The notes beneath the pieces were generated by a model. It was not told where the DNA came from. It searched no databases and saw only the letters and a program-made list of their open reading frames with translations. 64,000 nt of DNA from Hysterangium stoloniferum (taxonomy: Eukaryota; Basidiomycota; Agaricomycetes; Hysterangiales; Hysterangiaceae), in assembly GCA_015178975.1 (NCBI GenBank), contig WHVD01000016.1:744001-808000 (forward strand). The letters are read 5' to 3'. The position numbers were made by a program, and so were the translations under genes. Every line of letters begins with the position of its first letter. The stretch's first letter is position 1. Positions 10,039 to 20,499 of the stretch are shown one piece after another.

Positions 10039-10635
10039 TCATGCTGATAGTGATACATGGGGCAAGAGAAAAGCACCAGGATGAGGTGATTTTGAGAAGG
10101 ATGAGCTTGAAGAGGAAATTGGGGATCCAAACAGTATGCTGCAATTGTTTTGAGGACATATTGTTGTCTGATGTTCATCTTCAGGACAAACCCAAACTTG
10201 GGATGCTGGTGTGTGCAGGTTCCACAGCATCAGGGGTCCAGTACATGCCCATTGGTCTGAATAACTAAAGAAAAGGTGTACCTTTGCAAACATGATATTG
10301 GAGCCAGTGGCAGAAGTCCTACAGGAGATTGGAGAGACCTGGAAGAGAATGTTGGAGGCATGGCAGGGACTGGTCAAGCATTGTGAGTGCAGGGAGGAGC
10401 AGTAGGCTGCAAAGGACAGTAGAAGAGATACAGTGACCAAGGGAATGGAGGGGAGGAGTAGGGGAAGAGCTAGAACAATAGAAATAGCAATGATGAGGTA
10501 AAAATGGCAGAGGGGCTGGTTGCAGTGGAGACTAAAGACTAGAATTGGGGATAATATGGATTTTCCAAAACTCAAAGTGTGTGAAGGTGAACAAGCAATG
10601 AGAGGGCCAACAGGAAAACCTAAAAATGAAAACAA
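10039..10635 (-). CDS. Unrecognised open frame, possibly part of a retroelement
   Basis: A 198-codon open frame on the minus strand contains hydrophobic stretches and then FAKVHLFFSYSDQWACTGPL and a serine run. No family is recognised. The same DNA has a shorter open frame on the plus strand (10041-10268), and neither is favoured by context: it lies between an LTR fragment and a field of degenerate repeats. It may be non-coding. Confidence 0.2.
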   Translation of the reverse strand: MFSFLGFPVGPLIACSPSHTLSFGKSILSPILVFSLHCNQPLCHFYLIIAISIVLALPLLLPSIPLVTVSLLLSFAAYCSSLHSQCLTSPCHASNILFQVSPISCRTSATGSNIMFAKVHLFFSYSDQWACTGPLMLWNLHTPASQVWVCPEDEHQTTICPQNNCSILFGSPISSSSSSFSKSPHPGAFLLPHVSLSA

Positions 10636-11180
10636 AGAGTGACATAGGGTGACAGGAATGGTAATGAGTCCAGAGGGAGTAATAAGAGGGCCAAAGATGG
10701 GAATCTACTGTAGAAAGAAAAACAAAGGTCTTGCTGTCAAGGTGTAATACTCAAGTCTTGAGTCTATTGGGGGGCTGACAGACAATGCAGGTGTAAAAAA
10801 AAGGAATTGGAGGGCCAAAGCAATACAGCATTTTAATGAGTGATGTAGACAAGAGTAAGTGTCTTGGCATATAGGACAGGGGGCCAGAGATACCTCGCAA
10901 AAGCAAAAAGAGACATAGGGTGACAGGGAGTAATGGTAATGGATCCAAAAGGAGAGATAGGAGGGCCAAAAATGGAAATCTAAAAAGGGGAAATAAAAGG
11001 TCTTGCCATTGAGGCATAACACTTGAGTCCTGAGTCTATTGGAGCTTGGACAGTCTGTATAGGTTGTTGAGAAAACAACTAGTGGTTGGCATGACCAAGG
11101 GATCTGATATGCTGATTGACTGACACATGTTGCCATCAAGGCATAATACTCAAGTCTTGAGTCAATTGTGGGTCCAACAG
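10636..11180. repeat. Imperfect tandem duplication with a recurring palindrome
   Basis: A unit of about 280 bp at about 10636-10910 recurs at 10912-11050 and in part at 11130-11180. Shared blocks are GACATAGGGTGACAGG, GGAGGGCCAAA and GAGTCTATTGG. Each copy holds a form of the 15-mer ACTCAAGTCTTGAGT, a near-perfect palindrome (about 10750, 11027 and 11149). There is no coding evidence. Confidence 0.6.
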
Positions 11181-11384
11181 GTTGCATAGATTGTCTAGAA
11201 CAAGTTGTAATTTACACAGCTTCAGGGGTCCAACAGGTTGTGCAGATTGTCAAGAAACAACTAGCAATTGGTACTCCTTGGGGGTGCAATATGCTGATTG
11301 ACTGATGCATGGTCACTGGTCCCCTCTTAGGCAGATGTCCCATCATCTAGCCATAGATTCGGTGTTCTGAAAATGAAGACTGAA

Positions 11385-11680
11385 AGGGGTAGTGTGAACA
11401 TCAGTCTTGCTGAAGGGTGTCTAGTGTTAGCATGCCATTTACTGGGAATTCCACAACATCATGAGATTTCATTGGGATGCTGCCAGGTTGAACAGTTGCT
11501 TCTAAAGGGGTAGTCACATGTACAGGGGGCACTGAACTGAGAGGTGTTCACTGAAGAACATCTGAAGAGGGTAGTCACATGCATGAAGGTACCAGACTGA
11601 AGGGTGTTCAGTGAAACTCTAAAGGTAGTTTGTGTATGTGGGGCACCAAAGTGGGAGAGTGTCCAAAAGAACCTAAAGAT
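11385..11680 (+). repeat. Degenerate tandem repeats, about 60-75 bp period
   Basis: Four diverged units are seen, each with GGTAGTCACATG-like, GGGCACC/TGAACT-like and GGGTGTTCA/GTGTCC-like segments. They are too degenerate for an exact period by eye. Nothing else is recognised up to the hairpin at 11903. Confidence 0.5.
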
Positions 11681-11902
11681 GGGTGGCCAGTGGAGCCTCC
11701 ACAGCCCTGGCTGAACTAAAGAAGAAGGTGATTGATCATCAGAGGTCCAGACTGTGTGATAACCCAATACCCAACAATCAATCTATTGTAAGTGGGTGGG
11801 TTAGTTGCATCCCAGGATTGCTGAATAACTAAAAACCAACTTTGTTAGAAAGTGACCTAAAGACTTCCTTATGGAAGGGTGACTGAAATGGTATTTTGAG
11901 GA

Positions 11903-11930
11903 GTGACAATACTATTGCTAGTATTGTCAC
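11903..11930. repeat. Perfect hairpin at the edge of the gypsy RNase H relic
   Basis: GTGACAATACTA, a TTGC loop, then TAGTATTGTCAC: a 12-bp stem without mismatch. It sits at the end of recognisable gypsy RNase H sequence. Confidence 0.8.
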
Positions 11931-12625
11931 CCTCCTTGGCTGCTAACACTTCTCATTCCATGACTGAGTAATTGCGTTTTACCTTCTTAAGTGTGTGACT
12001 CCAGTAAGTGATGACACATTCAACCATGACACTGGTGTTGTCAAACTTGTGGGCCCAAGAGTCAGTCCAAGTGATTTCAAGTGCCTTGGATTTATAGCAG
12101 CTGACAAAAACTGGTACCCTCGCAATTGCTCAAAGGTGGATTTCACTTAAGTAGATTTTCATATCCTTTAAATCATCTTCTGGACTTGTTGAAGGCAACA
12201 ACTGAAAGTGAAGTCAGAAGCATCTGTGTACAGATGATAGGGCATTCTGCTGACAGGATGTCCCAATATTGGAGCAGAACTTAATATGACCTTAGTGTCT
12301 TCAAATGCTCTGGCATGCTCAGAATCCCAAGTCCAACAAGTCCCTTTCTTTAACAGGGCAAATAGTGGGGAGACTATCCAGGAATAGAATGGTATGTATA
12401 TAGGCTGAAAAATATAAAACCATTCCAAGGAAACTGTTGGAGTCTGCGAGCCATAGAAGCTGCGAGACTCCGGTATTGTCTCAGATGTTTGATTCTGAGA
12501 TTGAATTAGGTATTTAGGTATATAAACGTCATGTAGTGAGTGCTATACAATAATGTGCTTTGCCCTTATACATTAAGACTCCCAAAATATCTAACAGAAA
12601 CACTGGAGTTCCACTATTTTAGGGG
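11931..12625 (-). pseudogene. Ty3/gypsy RT end and RNase H remnant, interrupted by a solo LTR
   Basis: On the minus strand from about 12625 the order is PKIVELQ, then FLGMVLYFSAYI, PFYSWIVSPLFALLKKGT, HLYTDASDFTFSCCLQQVQ and, near 11950-12020, WSHTLKKVKRNYSVME with an in-frame stop. These are the usual gypsy RT-connection and RNase H blocks. The solo LTR at 12435-12596 interrupts it. It continues the RT segment at 13665-14328 across a further insertion. Confidence 0.85.
12435..12596. mobile_element. 162-bp solo LTR with 5-bp TSD
   Basis: It starts TGTTGGAG and ends ATCTAACA. The duplication GAAAC flanks it at 12430-12434 and 12597-12601. The gypsy reading frame is collinear on both sides of it. 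It contains a GGAGTC...GACTCC inverted pair near the start and a TATA-like GTATATAAACG. The size is typical of small copia or TRIM-type LTRs. No internal region or partner LTR is seen in the window. Confidence 0.9.
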
Positions 12626-13664
12626 CAGGGCCAGTGACACTCGAAGAATATTCAACAATATCGAATGCAGATGCCTCATTCGATGAAGCATTAATTCATC
12701 CTGTTGATAAAGTGTGTAATAATAATAATTGTACAGGTTTTCTGACTGACTTCCTTCATTCCTATCATTGCCCTTTTACACTATATATCATTTATCTATG
12801 ATGATAATATGATATCAAAGTGAAATCATCAATGACATCAAACTGAGACAAGTCGAAGATATTTGAGATTGCTGAAGATATTTGAGATTGTCAAAGAATA
12901 GTTGAGTTGGAAGTCGAGTCGAAAAGTTGAAGGAATGTTGAAGAAATGTCAAAGAAATGTTGAATTGAATATTATCAAAATTTGAGTTTGGAGGGTGTTT
13001 ATAATTACTATAATCTCAAATATTTACTAATAAAAGTCTTATTTTTACAAAACTCCATCTTTAAATAGTGATATCTATTCTGAAACAATTATATCATCAA
13101 AAAACAACCATCAGAAATAGTTCTCCATATTACATCTTATACAACCCATAGTTATTTAACAAATTCCATTGTATATAATTTCCTTCCTTTTACAGATGCC
13201 TACTAATACTTTTATTAGTATTTTGTTTTTTAAAAGTTGTAATGAAGTTATTTCCATGTAAAATATGTAAAATATTATTGGAAATTTTTCATACCACAGT
13301 TGTCTTTATTAAGTAAAACCTCCTATATATTCTGGGTATGTTGAATCAAGTAGAAATCTGTTTAGATTGACAGATCTATTCTGAAGTAATACATATGTAT
13401 TTAGAGGTGCCAATGATATACATATACATGGAATGGACTATTTAAAGGTATCTATTTTTTAAAAGTATTAGTGTTTCAAACTACTAATTTTTTTATTGTC
13501 TAGTCGTGTCCAGAAAGATTCATTAGTTTGTAATGTATGAGAGAGTTTAAAACTTTTTGAAAGTTTTAAAAACCAAATTATGTTTGAATCACATCCCAGA
13601 TGTTTAAATGACCTTTAGAGTATATTAGAATTTGGTATACTTAATAGTTTTCAGATATCCTCCT
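12626..13664. mobile_element. AT-rich insertion of about 1.04 kb inside the gypsy RT gene
   Basis: Gypsy coding sequence ends near 12625 (PKIVELQ side) and resumes near 13665 (AILELAVTNIQ side), so this block is foreign to it. It is strongly AT-rich, has no open frame and contains phrases such as CTTTTTGAAAGTTTT. Weakly similar ends (GGCCAGTGACAC and, inverted, GGCTGTCACAAA) might be decayed terminal repeats, but I cannot assign a class. Confidence 0.5.
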
Positions 13665-14328
13665 TTGTATGTTTGTGACAGCCAGCTCCAATATAGCAGA
13701 GATTTTCTCTTGGTGAGTCAAGAAACTGAGTTGAGATACTTTGTGTCCAAGCAGAAGGATAGAGTTGTACCCTACATAACATTTCTTTGGAGAGAGTGTT
13801 ATGCTGGCCATGGTGATGGCTTGTAGTATTTGATCCAAATGATCCAAATGATTGTCCCAGGTCTTAGAAAAAATCACAATATCATCTACTGTATATAAAC
13901 CAAGCAGAAAATCCATAGATAAGGTGCAAGTACAGCTTACATAACATGTTGAAAGATTGAGGGTCTGTTTCTTAGTTCAAATGGCATCCATTTAAATTGC
14001 CACAGTCCTCTGTGGGATCTGAAGGCAGTTTTCAGTTTGTCTTCTTCTAGCATCTCTAGTTGAGTAAATCCTGCTAGTGTGTCAAAGGAGGACAAAACAT
14101 TGGATCTAGATAGGGCTTGCATTATTTCAGATTGACATGGTAGTGGAAACTCATCAGGAATGGTGAGACTGTTTAGTTTTGGTAGTCTATCACCACTCAG
14201 GGCTTTCCATTGCGATAGACAATGAAGGCCAGTGCTTCCCATGGGCTTTTAGATGGCTTGATGATCCCTTGTTGAAACCAGGTATCCATCTGTTCATCGA
14301 TAACCTTTCTGTTGGCCGGGGAAGTCTG
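13665..14328 (-). pseudogene. Ty3/gypsy reverse transcriptase remnant
   Basis: On the minus strand, order is preserved: NRWIPGFNKG and SSSHLKAHGKHW (RT start region), LNSLTIPDEFPLPCQSEIMQ, FDTLAGFTQLEM, KTAFRSHRGLWQFKWMPFEL, FQHVM, then VDDIVIFSKTWDNHLDHLDQ (active-site YxDD region, here VDDIV) and LSPKKC. Several frameshifts separate them. The gene is split by the 6.1 kb LTR element at its 5' side: upstream pol sequence lies at 20500-20785. Confidence 0.9.
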
Positions 14329-14732
14329 TGTGAGGAGTATGCTTTTACCACAGTTTCATTGTGGTAAAACACTCCTTTTATTTTATTTATATTTTACACA
14401 TTTTATTCATATTTTTCTATCTTTTATATTCTTCAAATATTGTGCCATTTCATTAGTTTGAAGCTCTGTGTATACTTGTGGGTGCACTCGGCACCAAGTA
14501 GAACTCAGACACACTTTTACCCAAGCACCACCACTCATAAGACACAAACTAGGCCTACAGTGAGCAGTGATCAGGGTAATGTGTCAGCTACCACATAGGT
14601 AGCATTATCTGAGCTATCTAATACTTCAGGCCTCGAACTATAGCAGTTGAGGCCTCCACTTGAATCATCCTTCTTCCCATTCTACTCATTTCTTCATATA
14701 TAGAATGGTCAGAACTTCCACCACTCTTCACA
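14329..14732 (+). repeat. Left LTR of the F2 element
   Basis: It runs from TGTGAGGAG to CTCTTCACA. Close to the start is a perfect inverted pair TTTTACCACA...TGTGGTAAAA with a 7-8-base loop, conserved in the right LTR. Confidence 0.9.
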
Positions 14733-15766
14733 GTGGTGATCCAAGGTGGACTGTACTTTCCCTATGAAAAAAATCTTTTTTTATTCAACTATCAAATTCT
14801 AAGTACAAAAGGCTGTCTGGAACTCCTCATACACTGAGCATCACGAATCTGGTTAAATGGAAGGTCACTTGAACTTCGAACAGTCGAGTCCCTTGGAAAG
14901 GCAAAATGCTCGCACCTTCATGAAGGATACCCTGGTCTTCCCGCCGAGGCAAGTTATGCTCAAGCATCATGGCCAACCACTTTATTCAGAGCCTGTCAAT
15001 GTGAAGTGGGGCTCTTACTACACTTCTCGAGTTTTGAGGGATAAGGTCATCACTGCCACAAAAGATTACAAGACAAGGTACCCATCCATGCCTACGAGAA
15101 TAGCCATCTGGCTGGGAAGGTACCATGGCATCATATCAGCACATGAATTATTCACTTGGCCTGGAACTCTCGACGAGGTAACAAAGTTGATCCCAAAGTG
15201 GTCAAATGAAGTGACATTCTTACGAGAAAAGGGAATAGTGGGTATCAAGATGGAACTGTTCATTCTGCTCTCCAATTTACTTTGTGTGCATGATGATCTG
15301 CTACAGATTATGCACATATTGCTTGGAGGGGACCACATCGTGCCAAGGGTCAATACAGATTTCATATACATTCAAATGTTGAAGGAATCCATATACGGTA
15401 AACCCTTGAATGTGTGTTTTGCCCACTTTACTCTCAGGTCAAGATTGATGCACAACCTGGAGAGATGTAACAAGATGATGGTGGAATTGCTCAGTGGGTT
15501 TGATGAGCCAGAACAAACACCATCCTCCTCCAGCTCTGGTCCCTTTCACAGAGAAGGTCCTGGGATACATGCCAGATCAACTGCCAAAAAAGGACAGTCA
15601 TCTTTCTCGAATGTGTCTATAGAAAAGATCACAGCCAAAGTTGTCTCCAGTTCCCCATCATCCTCAGGTCAAGATTCACAGTGTCCTGATGAATCTCACC
15701 ATCCATCTCCTATCCATCCTATCCTATTTACTCCCCTGAATGGACCCTCCAATAAGTTGTCCAATA

Positions 15767-17354
15767 CAGTGACTCAAAAAACCCTTCACATGTTTCACCC
15801 TTCAGACTTATATCCCTGATAACTCAAAGAATAAAAATGCAAAAATATCAAAAACATTTGTGAATATGCTCTATCATATCTAGAATATGGAAGTATGATG
15901 CCATTACATAAACTCCAAATATGGAAATATTACAAATATTTATATACAAGAGACTCATGTGAAGGGTTTTTTTGCTGACCACTCTGACCCACAAAACTAC
16001 TTATATTTAGTACTTAGTATAGCCACCCTTTGCCTTCAACACAGCTACAACCCTCCTAGGCATACTCTCAATCAAATTCTGACACACCTCTGCATCAATC
16101 TTGTTCCACTCCTCCTCCACCCTCTCCCACAACACCAGTATCCCTTAGCCTCCTCTTTTCATAGTCCCACAAGTGTTCAATGGGGTTGAGGTCTGGAGAC
16201 TGTGCTGGCCATTGGAGAACATTGAAATCATTATCTTGAAACCAAGTCTGGGCCTTCTTGCAGGTATGTTCAAGGTCATGATCTTGCTGAAAGATGACAT
16301 CACCCACATATTTTCTATAATAGCTGAAGCTGGCTTGAAGGTCCTTCTCTATAATCTTAAGATAAAGGTCCCTATCCATCCTCTCATCTATCTTGAAAGA
16401 ATACCCAGGTCCTTCCCACAGCATGTAGCCCATAACATCACAAATCCTTCTCCAAACCTCACAAAAAATCCCTTCCAATAAGTCTCCTATATATAAATAT
16501 TTGTAGTATTTCCATATTTGGAGCTTATGTAATGGCACTGTATTTCCATAATATAGATATAATAGAGCATATTCACAAATATCTTTGATATTTTTGCATT
16601 TTTATTCTCTGAGTTATCAGGGATGTAAATCTGAAGTACCAAACATTAGAAGGGTTATTGAGGCATTCCCAACCATATTAAGACTATTGTACACAGTTTG
16701 GGTGCAGATGAACTGGTTGGTGACACTCCTAAGAGCTTTGGCCACATTAACAGCAGTGTCAGCCTTCCCAGAGCTGATGAGGTGCTGTGCATAATGAATG
16801 TTGGTAGGGGAAAGCTTTGAGGGATGACCACCAATGGACTTAGAAAGATGAGAACAGTGCTTAGAGTGAAGCTTAGAGACTGTGAAAATGCTATGACCAG
16901 TAAAAGCTGCAATGTGGCTAGCTGAATGGCTAACATCAAGCAATGAGAGGATATGATTCTGGCTGGCAAGAGACAAAGTGTGCATTTTGGGAATTGGAGC
17001 ATTGCTGGTTGCTAAAGACCATATATTTATACTCCAGTACAACATGGTCATGTGACATCACATGATTTTGTTAATATGACCCAATTGGAGGTAAACAATC
17101 AACAAGGTCACATGACTGTAAGCATTATAGTCATCAAAGTTGCCAGCAAAAAAACCCTTCGCATGAGTCTCTTGTATATAAATATTTGTAATATTTCCAT
17201 ATTTGGAGCTTATGTAATGGAATCATACCTCCATAATCTAGATATGATAGTGCATATTCACAAATATTCTTGATATTTTTGCATTTTTATTCTTTGAGTT
17301 ATCAGGGATATAAGTCTGAAGGGTGAAACATGCAAAGGGTTTTTTGAGTCACTG
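15767..17354 (-). mobile_element. Tc1/mariner element copy B, composite and defective
   Basis: It is flanked by TA (15765-15766 and 17355-17356) with terminal inverted repeats of about 210 bp that start CAGTGACTCAAAAAACCC. The transposase reads on the minus strand. The N-terminal half is at 17051-16680 (HTH region, HILSLLDVSHSASHIA), and the C-terminal half at 16480-16090 has IFQQDHD, WPAQSPDLNPIEHLWD (second Asp and final Glu of the triad). Between the halves lies an extra copy of the terminal repeat (about 16480-16670), in the orientation of the 5' end, replacing the segment that carries SDETK in copy A. The element is therefore a fusion of a truncated element with a deletion derivative. 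Confidence 0.85.
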
Positions 17355-17700
17355 TAGCTCGAACGATTGGGATTGCAATAGAGGCTTGGGAACTGGGGAG
17401 CAGAAATCAGATGATGGTTTTGATGATAGAAAAGGCACGGGACAGAACTCACCAATGGTAAAGCCATCCCATCCTGCAGAGCTTGACAAAAGCTTTCCCA
17501 TGGAGATACCACTGGGAATTTGTCGACATAAACCCCTAATCCCAGAATGGGGGGCACTGATGAAGTCTCTGCAAATGGAAGGCAATCACAGACACACCAT
17601 GCTGGACATCTCTCGACAGACCAAGCTGAGGATGGATACATTCCCATTTGACCCAGGACACTCCCTCGAACATTATGTTGCGTGGAGGAGGATTGTTATG

Positions 17701-17733
17701 TTGCGAGATTGTTCTGGAACAACTATATCGCAA
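17701..17733 (+). repeat. Stem-loop module 1 followed by a G-rich tract
   Basis: TTGCGA / TCGCAA pair outside, TTGTTC / GAACAA pair inside. It is followed by GGGGGGCAGTATAGGGGG. It lies inside the gag-like frame of the F2 element and recurs at 19413-19447. Confidence 0.6.
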
Positions 17734-17875
17734 CAGGGGGGCAGTATAGGGGGCATAGGAGAAGGCACATATGGATCGTCACCTACAGCCAGCAAGAGTG
17801 CACAAACAACTGTGTCACCAGTCTCGCCGATGAAACAGTTGAGAGCTGGGTGCAGTGTGAGCATGTAGCTGCATA

Positions 17876-18480
17876 GGTGCAGGCATGGTTTGAAGGCATT
17901 GTGCAACTGCGTGCACGTAGGTGCACTGCATAGGTGCAGGTGTATGGGTGCAGGTGTATGGTACGGGTGTAGGGGTGTGGGTGTATGGGTACAATGCATG
18001 GTGGTGGGCACGGTTTGAGAGTACGCAAGTGCGCGACTGCACTACATGGGTGTGTGACTGTGATGCGTGAGTGCGCAAGCACACTGCACAGAGGTGCAGG
18101 TGCATGATTGTGCCATGCAGGCATGCCAATATGCCCCACAGGTGCATGACTGCGATGCGCGAGTGCGCAAGCACACTGCACAGAGGTGTGGGTGCAAAAT
18201 TGTGCCACGCAGACATGCCAGTACACCCCACAGGTGCGCAAGTACGGTCCATTGGTGCAGTTCAAGGGCATGCTACATGAGTTCACAAGTGTGGTACATG
18301 GACGCAGTTCGAGGGTGCACAATTGCACCATGCAGGCATACCAGTATGCCCCACAGGTGCACAAGTACCGTCCATTGGTGCGGTTCAAGGGCGTGCTACG
18401 TGAGTGCACAAGTGCGGTACATGGGCGCAGTTTGAGGGTGCACTGTGCGGGTTTGAGGGTGCGCTGTGCGGGTGCATAGC
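17876..18480 (+). repeat. GC-rich degenerate tandem repeat field in the F2 interior
   Basis: It is built of GTGCG/GTGCA-rich phrases. A unit containing CATGCAGGCATGCCA(A/G)TA and CCCCACAGGTGC occurs about 18112, 18208 and 18328. A longer unit with GTACGGTCCATTGGTGC-GGTTCAAGGGC occurs at about 18243 and 18365. The block stays open in several frames on both strands because of its composition, so the long minus-strand frame over it (17783-18592) is not good evidence for a protein. Confidence 0.65.
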
Positions 18481-20027
18481 ACATGGTAGGGTTCGAAGGG
18501 CGACTGGGCCAATGGAAACAGATGGTGCCACAGAACAAGGCGACATAAGGGTACAGGTTTGGGTCACTGGGGAGATACCCTCGAAGTGACAAGTGATTCT
18601 GGCCAGAGAAGTGGACGTGGGGCTACTCTCAAAGAGCCATCCCATGGCACTGTGTAGAGATGGGTGACTGCTACATATCAGTGCTAAGATACCTTACCCA
18701 GTCCTTCCAACGACAAGGAGATGGTGTGAGGTCGACAGTCGAATATGAAACAGAGACCTCCAAAACTTGTGGACACATGGCCATATCACCTCACAATGAA
18801 GCCTTCACACCGTCTTGACTTTCAAAGTCACCTACTCTTAGCCTTCCCCTCTGCTAAAGCTTCACACTGAAATAGTCAAAGCTTTGCCTTTCTGACCTTT
18901 GCAACTTATGGGTTCAGTTCACACTGTTCAACAAGGTCCTTCCTCATGGTTAAAGCCTCGCACTGAAATAGTTGGAGCTTTGCCTTTCTTGACCTTCGCA
19001 ACTTTCAGGCTCAGTGTGTGATGCTTTCTGATAAGGCATTTACAGATTCAGGTTCAGTGTGCGACGCCTTGCAACACTGTGCCCTGACAACTTCTCACCA
19101 ACACACATGGACCCTTTCCCCTCCACCCCTCCACTTTACCTTTGTCAGTGGTCAACTAGCTGCAAAAGGTTCAATAACTTGCGGGGCAACACCTAGATCA
19201 GATACATCTGGACAGAACTATGTGACCCAACCTCAGTGCGTATTTGGGTCCATCATCACAATTGTACTGAATTCAGTCAATTTTGTGATTTTTTCTTTTT
19301 CCTCTGGACCCACCCACCTACTCACAGCATTTCTGGACACATTCTAGACCCACCATGGGCTAGACCTTTCGGGAACACAGACCACAACCTAACTGTGCAC
19401 GATAATGGTTAATTTGCGAGATTGTGGTGGAACCACAATATCACAAATGGGGGGTGGTATAGGGGGTATAGAGTATACATCCTGGCCAGGAAGGCTCACA
19501 CCATCGTGTATGCTGCTAGGTCCCATAGACTAGCAGCATGGGAAGATCCTAATCCTGAGTCTTACACTATCTGGCCACAGCGAAGCATCATAAACCTCCT
19601 CCGGTACTCATTTAAGGAGGTGATTCCAATGGACTCTAATGATAGCTTACCTTCCTAACCCCAAGATGCACTGTCCAACGAGTTACATGACAGTTTGTCC
19701 ACCTACAGAACATCTACTATGAGGAATGCCTCGTATCCTGGAAGGAGACAATGTGGCAGTGTCTAGAAGGCTATCAAGTAGTCCATTTGCTGTTCGAGGA
19801 CTGGAGGAGTGCTCGACTAGGGACTGGAAGGAAAAGAATCGATCCATTTTTTTCCCCCCTTTCCACATCAATATCTTCCCTCACCGCCCCTAAACCCACC
19901 AACCTCTCTTTGAATGCTGGGTTCTTGGCACCTTTCAGTTTGGGGGGCTCCACACAAGACACCTGGGGGGGCATCCCCGAAACTTTTCAGAACTTCGTAT
20001 AGCACATCCCTTCGAACTGGGGGGCAC
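18481..20027 (+). other. Rest of the F2 interior
   Basis: No polymerase motif is seen. It includes stem-loop module 2 (19413-19447) and the polypurine tract at about 20016-20027. CAGGCTCAGTGTG/GGTTCAGTGTG and AGTCAAAGCTTTGCC/AGTTGGAGCTTTGCC phrases at 18850-19060 are short local duplications. Confidence 0.5.
19413..19447 (+). repeat. Stem-loop module 2 followed by a G-rich tract
   Basis: Inner stem TTGTGGT / ACCACAA is perfect. The outer TTGCGA / TCACAA has one mismatch. It is followed by GGGGGGTGGTATAGGGGG. It is clearly homologous to 17701-17733, yet the inner stem differs on both arms and still pairs. Confidence 0.6.
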
Positions 20028-20431
20028 TGTGAGGAGTATGCTTTTACCACAGTTTCATTGTGGTAAAACACTCCTTTTATTTTATTTATATTTTACACAT
20101 TTTATTCATATTTTTCTATCTTTTATATTGTTCAAATATTGTACCATTTCATTAGTTTGAAGCTCTGTGTATACTTGTGGGTGCACTCGGCACCAAATAT
20201 AACTCAGACATACTTTTACCCAAGCACCACCACTCGTAAGACACAAACTAGGTCTACAGCGAGTGGTGATCAGGGTAACGTGTCAGCTACCACATAGGTA
20301 GCATTATCTGAGCTATCTAACACTTCAGGCCTCAAACTATAGCAGTCGAGGCCTCCACTTGAATCATCCTTCTTCCCATTCTACTCATTTCTTCATATAT
20401 AGAACAGTCACAACTTCCACCACTCTTCACA
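20028..20431 (+). repeat. Right LTR of the F2 element
   Basis: It is the same length as the left LTR with about 4% difference by eye. The flanking GTCTG follows at 20432. Confidence 0.9.
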
Positions 20432-20499
20432 GTCTGGAACATGGGCATATGGCTGTGTGTCACCCTTCAAGGGGATGCTAGCTTTAATGTCAACTTGTC

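Larger units (their letters stand above)
14857..17868 (+). pseudogene. Gag-like open frame of the F2 element, split by Tc1
   Basis: An open frame begins at 14857, 125 bases after the left LTR, and runs to the Tc1 insertion at 15766. The same frame is open from 17357 on the other side to a stop at 17868, so ignoring the transposon and one TA copy leaves one frame of about 470 codons. The first part is rich in basic and aromatic residues (VKWGSYYTSRVLRDKVITA, RIAIWLGRYHGII). After about residue 220 it is Ser/Pro-rich and probably disordered. I see no CCHC knuckle. By position it should be Gag, but I recognise no family, and a captured host domain is possible. It cannot make a full product because of the insertion. 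Confidence 0.5.
14329..20431 (+). mobile_element. Complete non-autonomous LTR element, family F2 (6.1 kb)
   Basis: Two 404-bp LTRs (14329-14732 and 20028-20431) flank a 5.3 kb interior. The 5-bp duplication GTCTG is present on both sides (14324-14328 and 20432-20436). TGGTGATCCAAGG after the left LTR may be the primer-binding site, and a polypurine tract (CTGGGGGGCAC) precedes the right LTR. By eye the LTRs differ at about 17 sites, nearly all C/T or G/A changes. The interior has a gag-like open frame split by a Tc1 element, a repeat field and duplicated stem-loop modules, but no protease, integrase, reverse transcriptase or RNase H that I can find, so it would need a helper. It interrupts a gypsy pol gene. 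Confidence 0.9.

Noticed and set aside
10039..11187. Possible transposase or integrase gene on the minus strand
   Set aside because: The open frames carry no catalytic motif, overlap tandemly duplicated DNA and have competing frames on the other strand.
11903..11930. Hairpin as a transcription terminator or Helitron end
   Set aside because: Eukaryotic context makes a rho-independent terminator irrelevant, and no CTRR-T end or matching 5' TC end was found.
17783..18592. 269-codon minus-strand frame rich in Cys, His and Leu
   Set aside because: It lies over the GC-rich degenerate repeats of the F2 element, which are open in several frames. No family motif.
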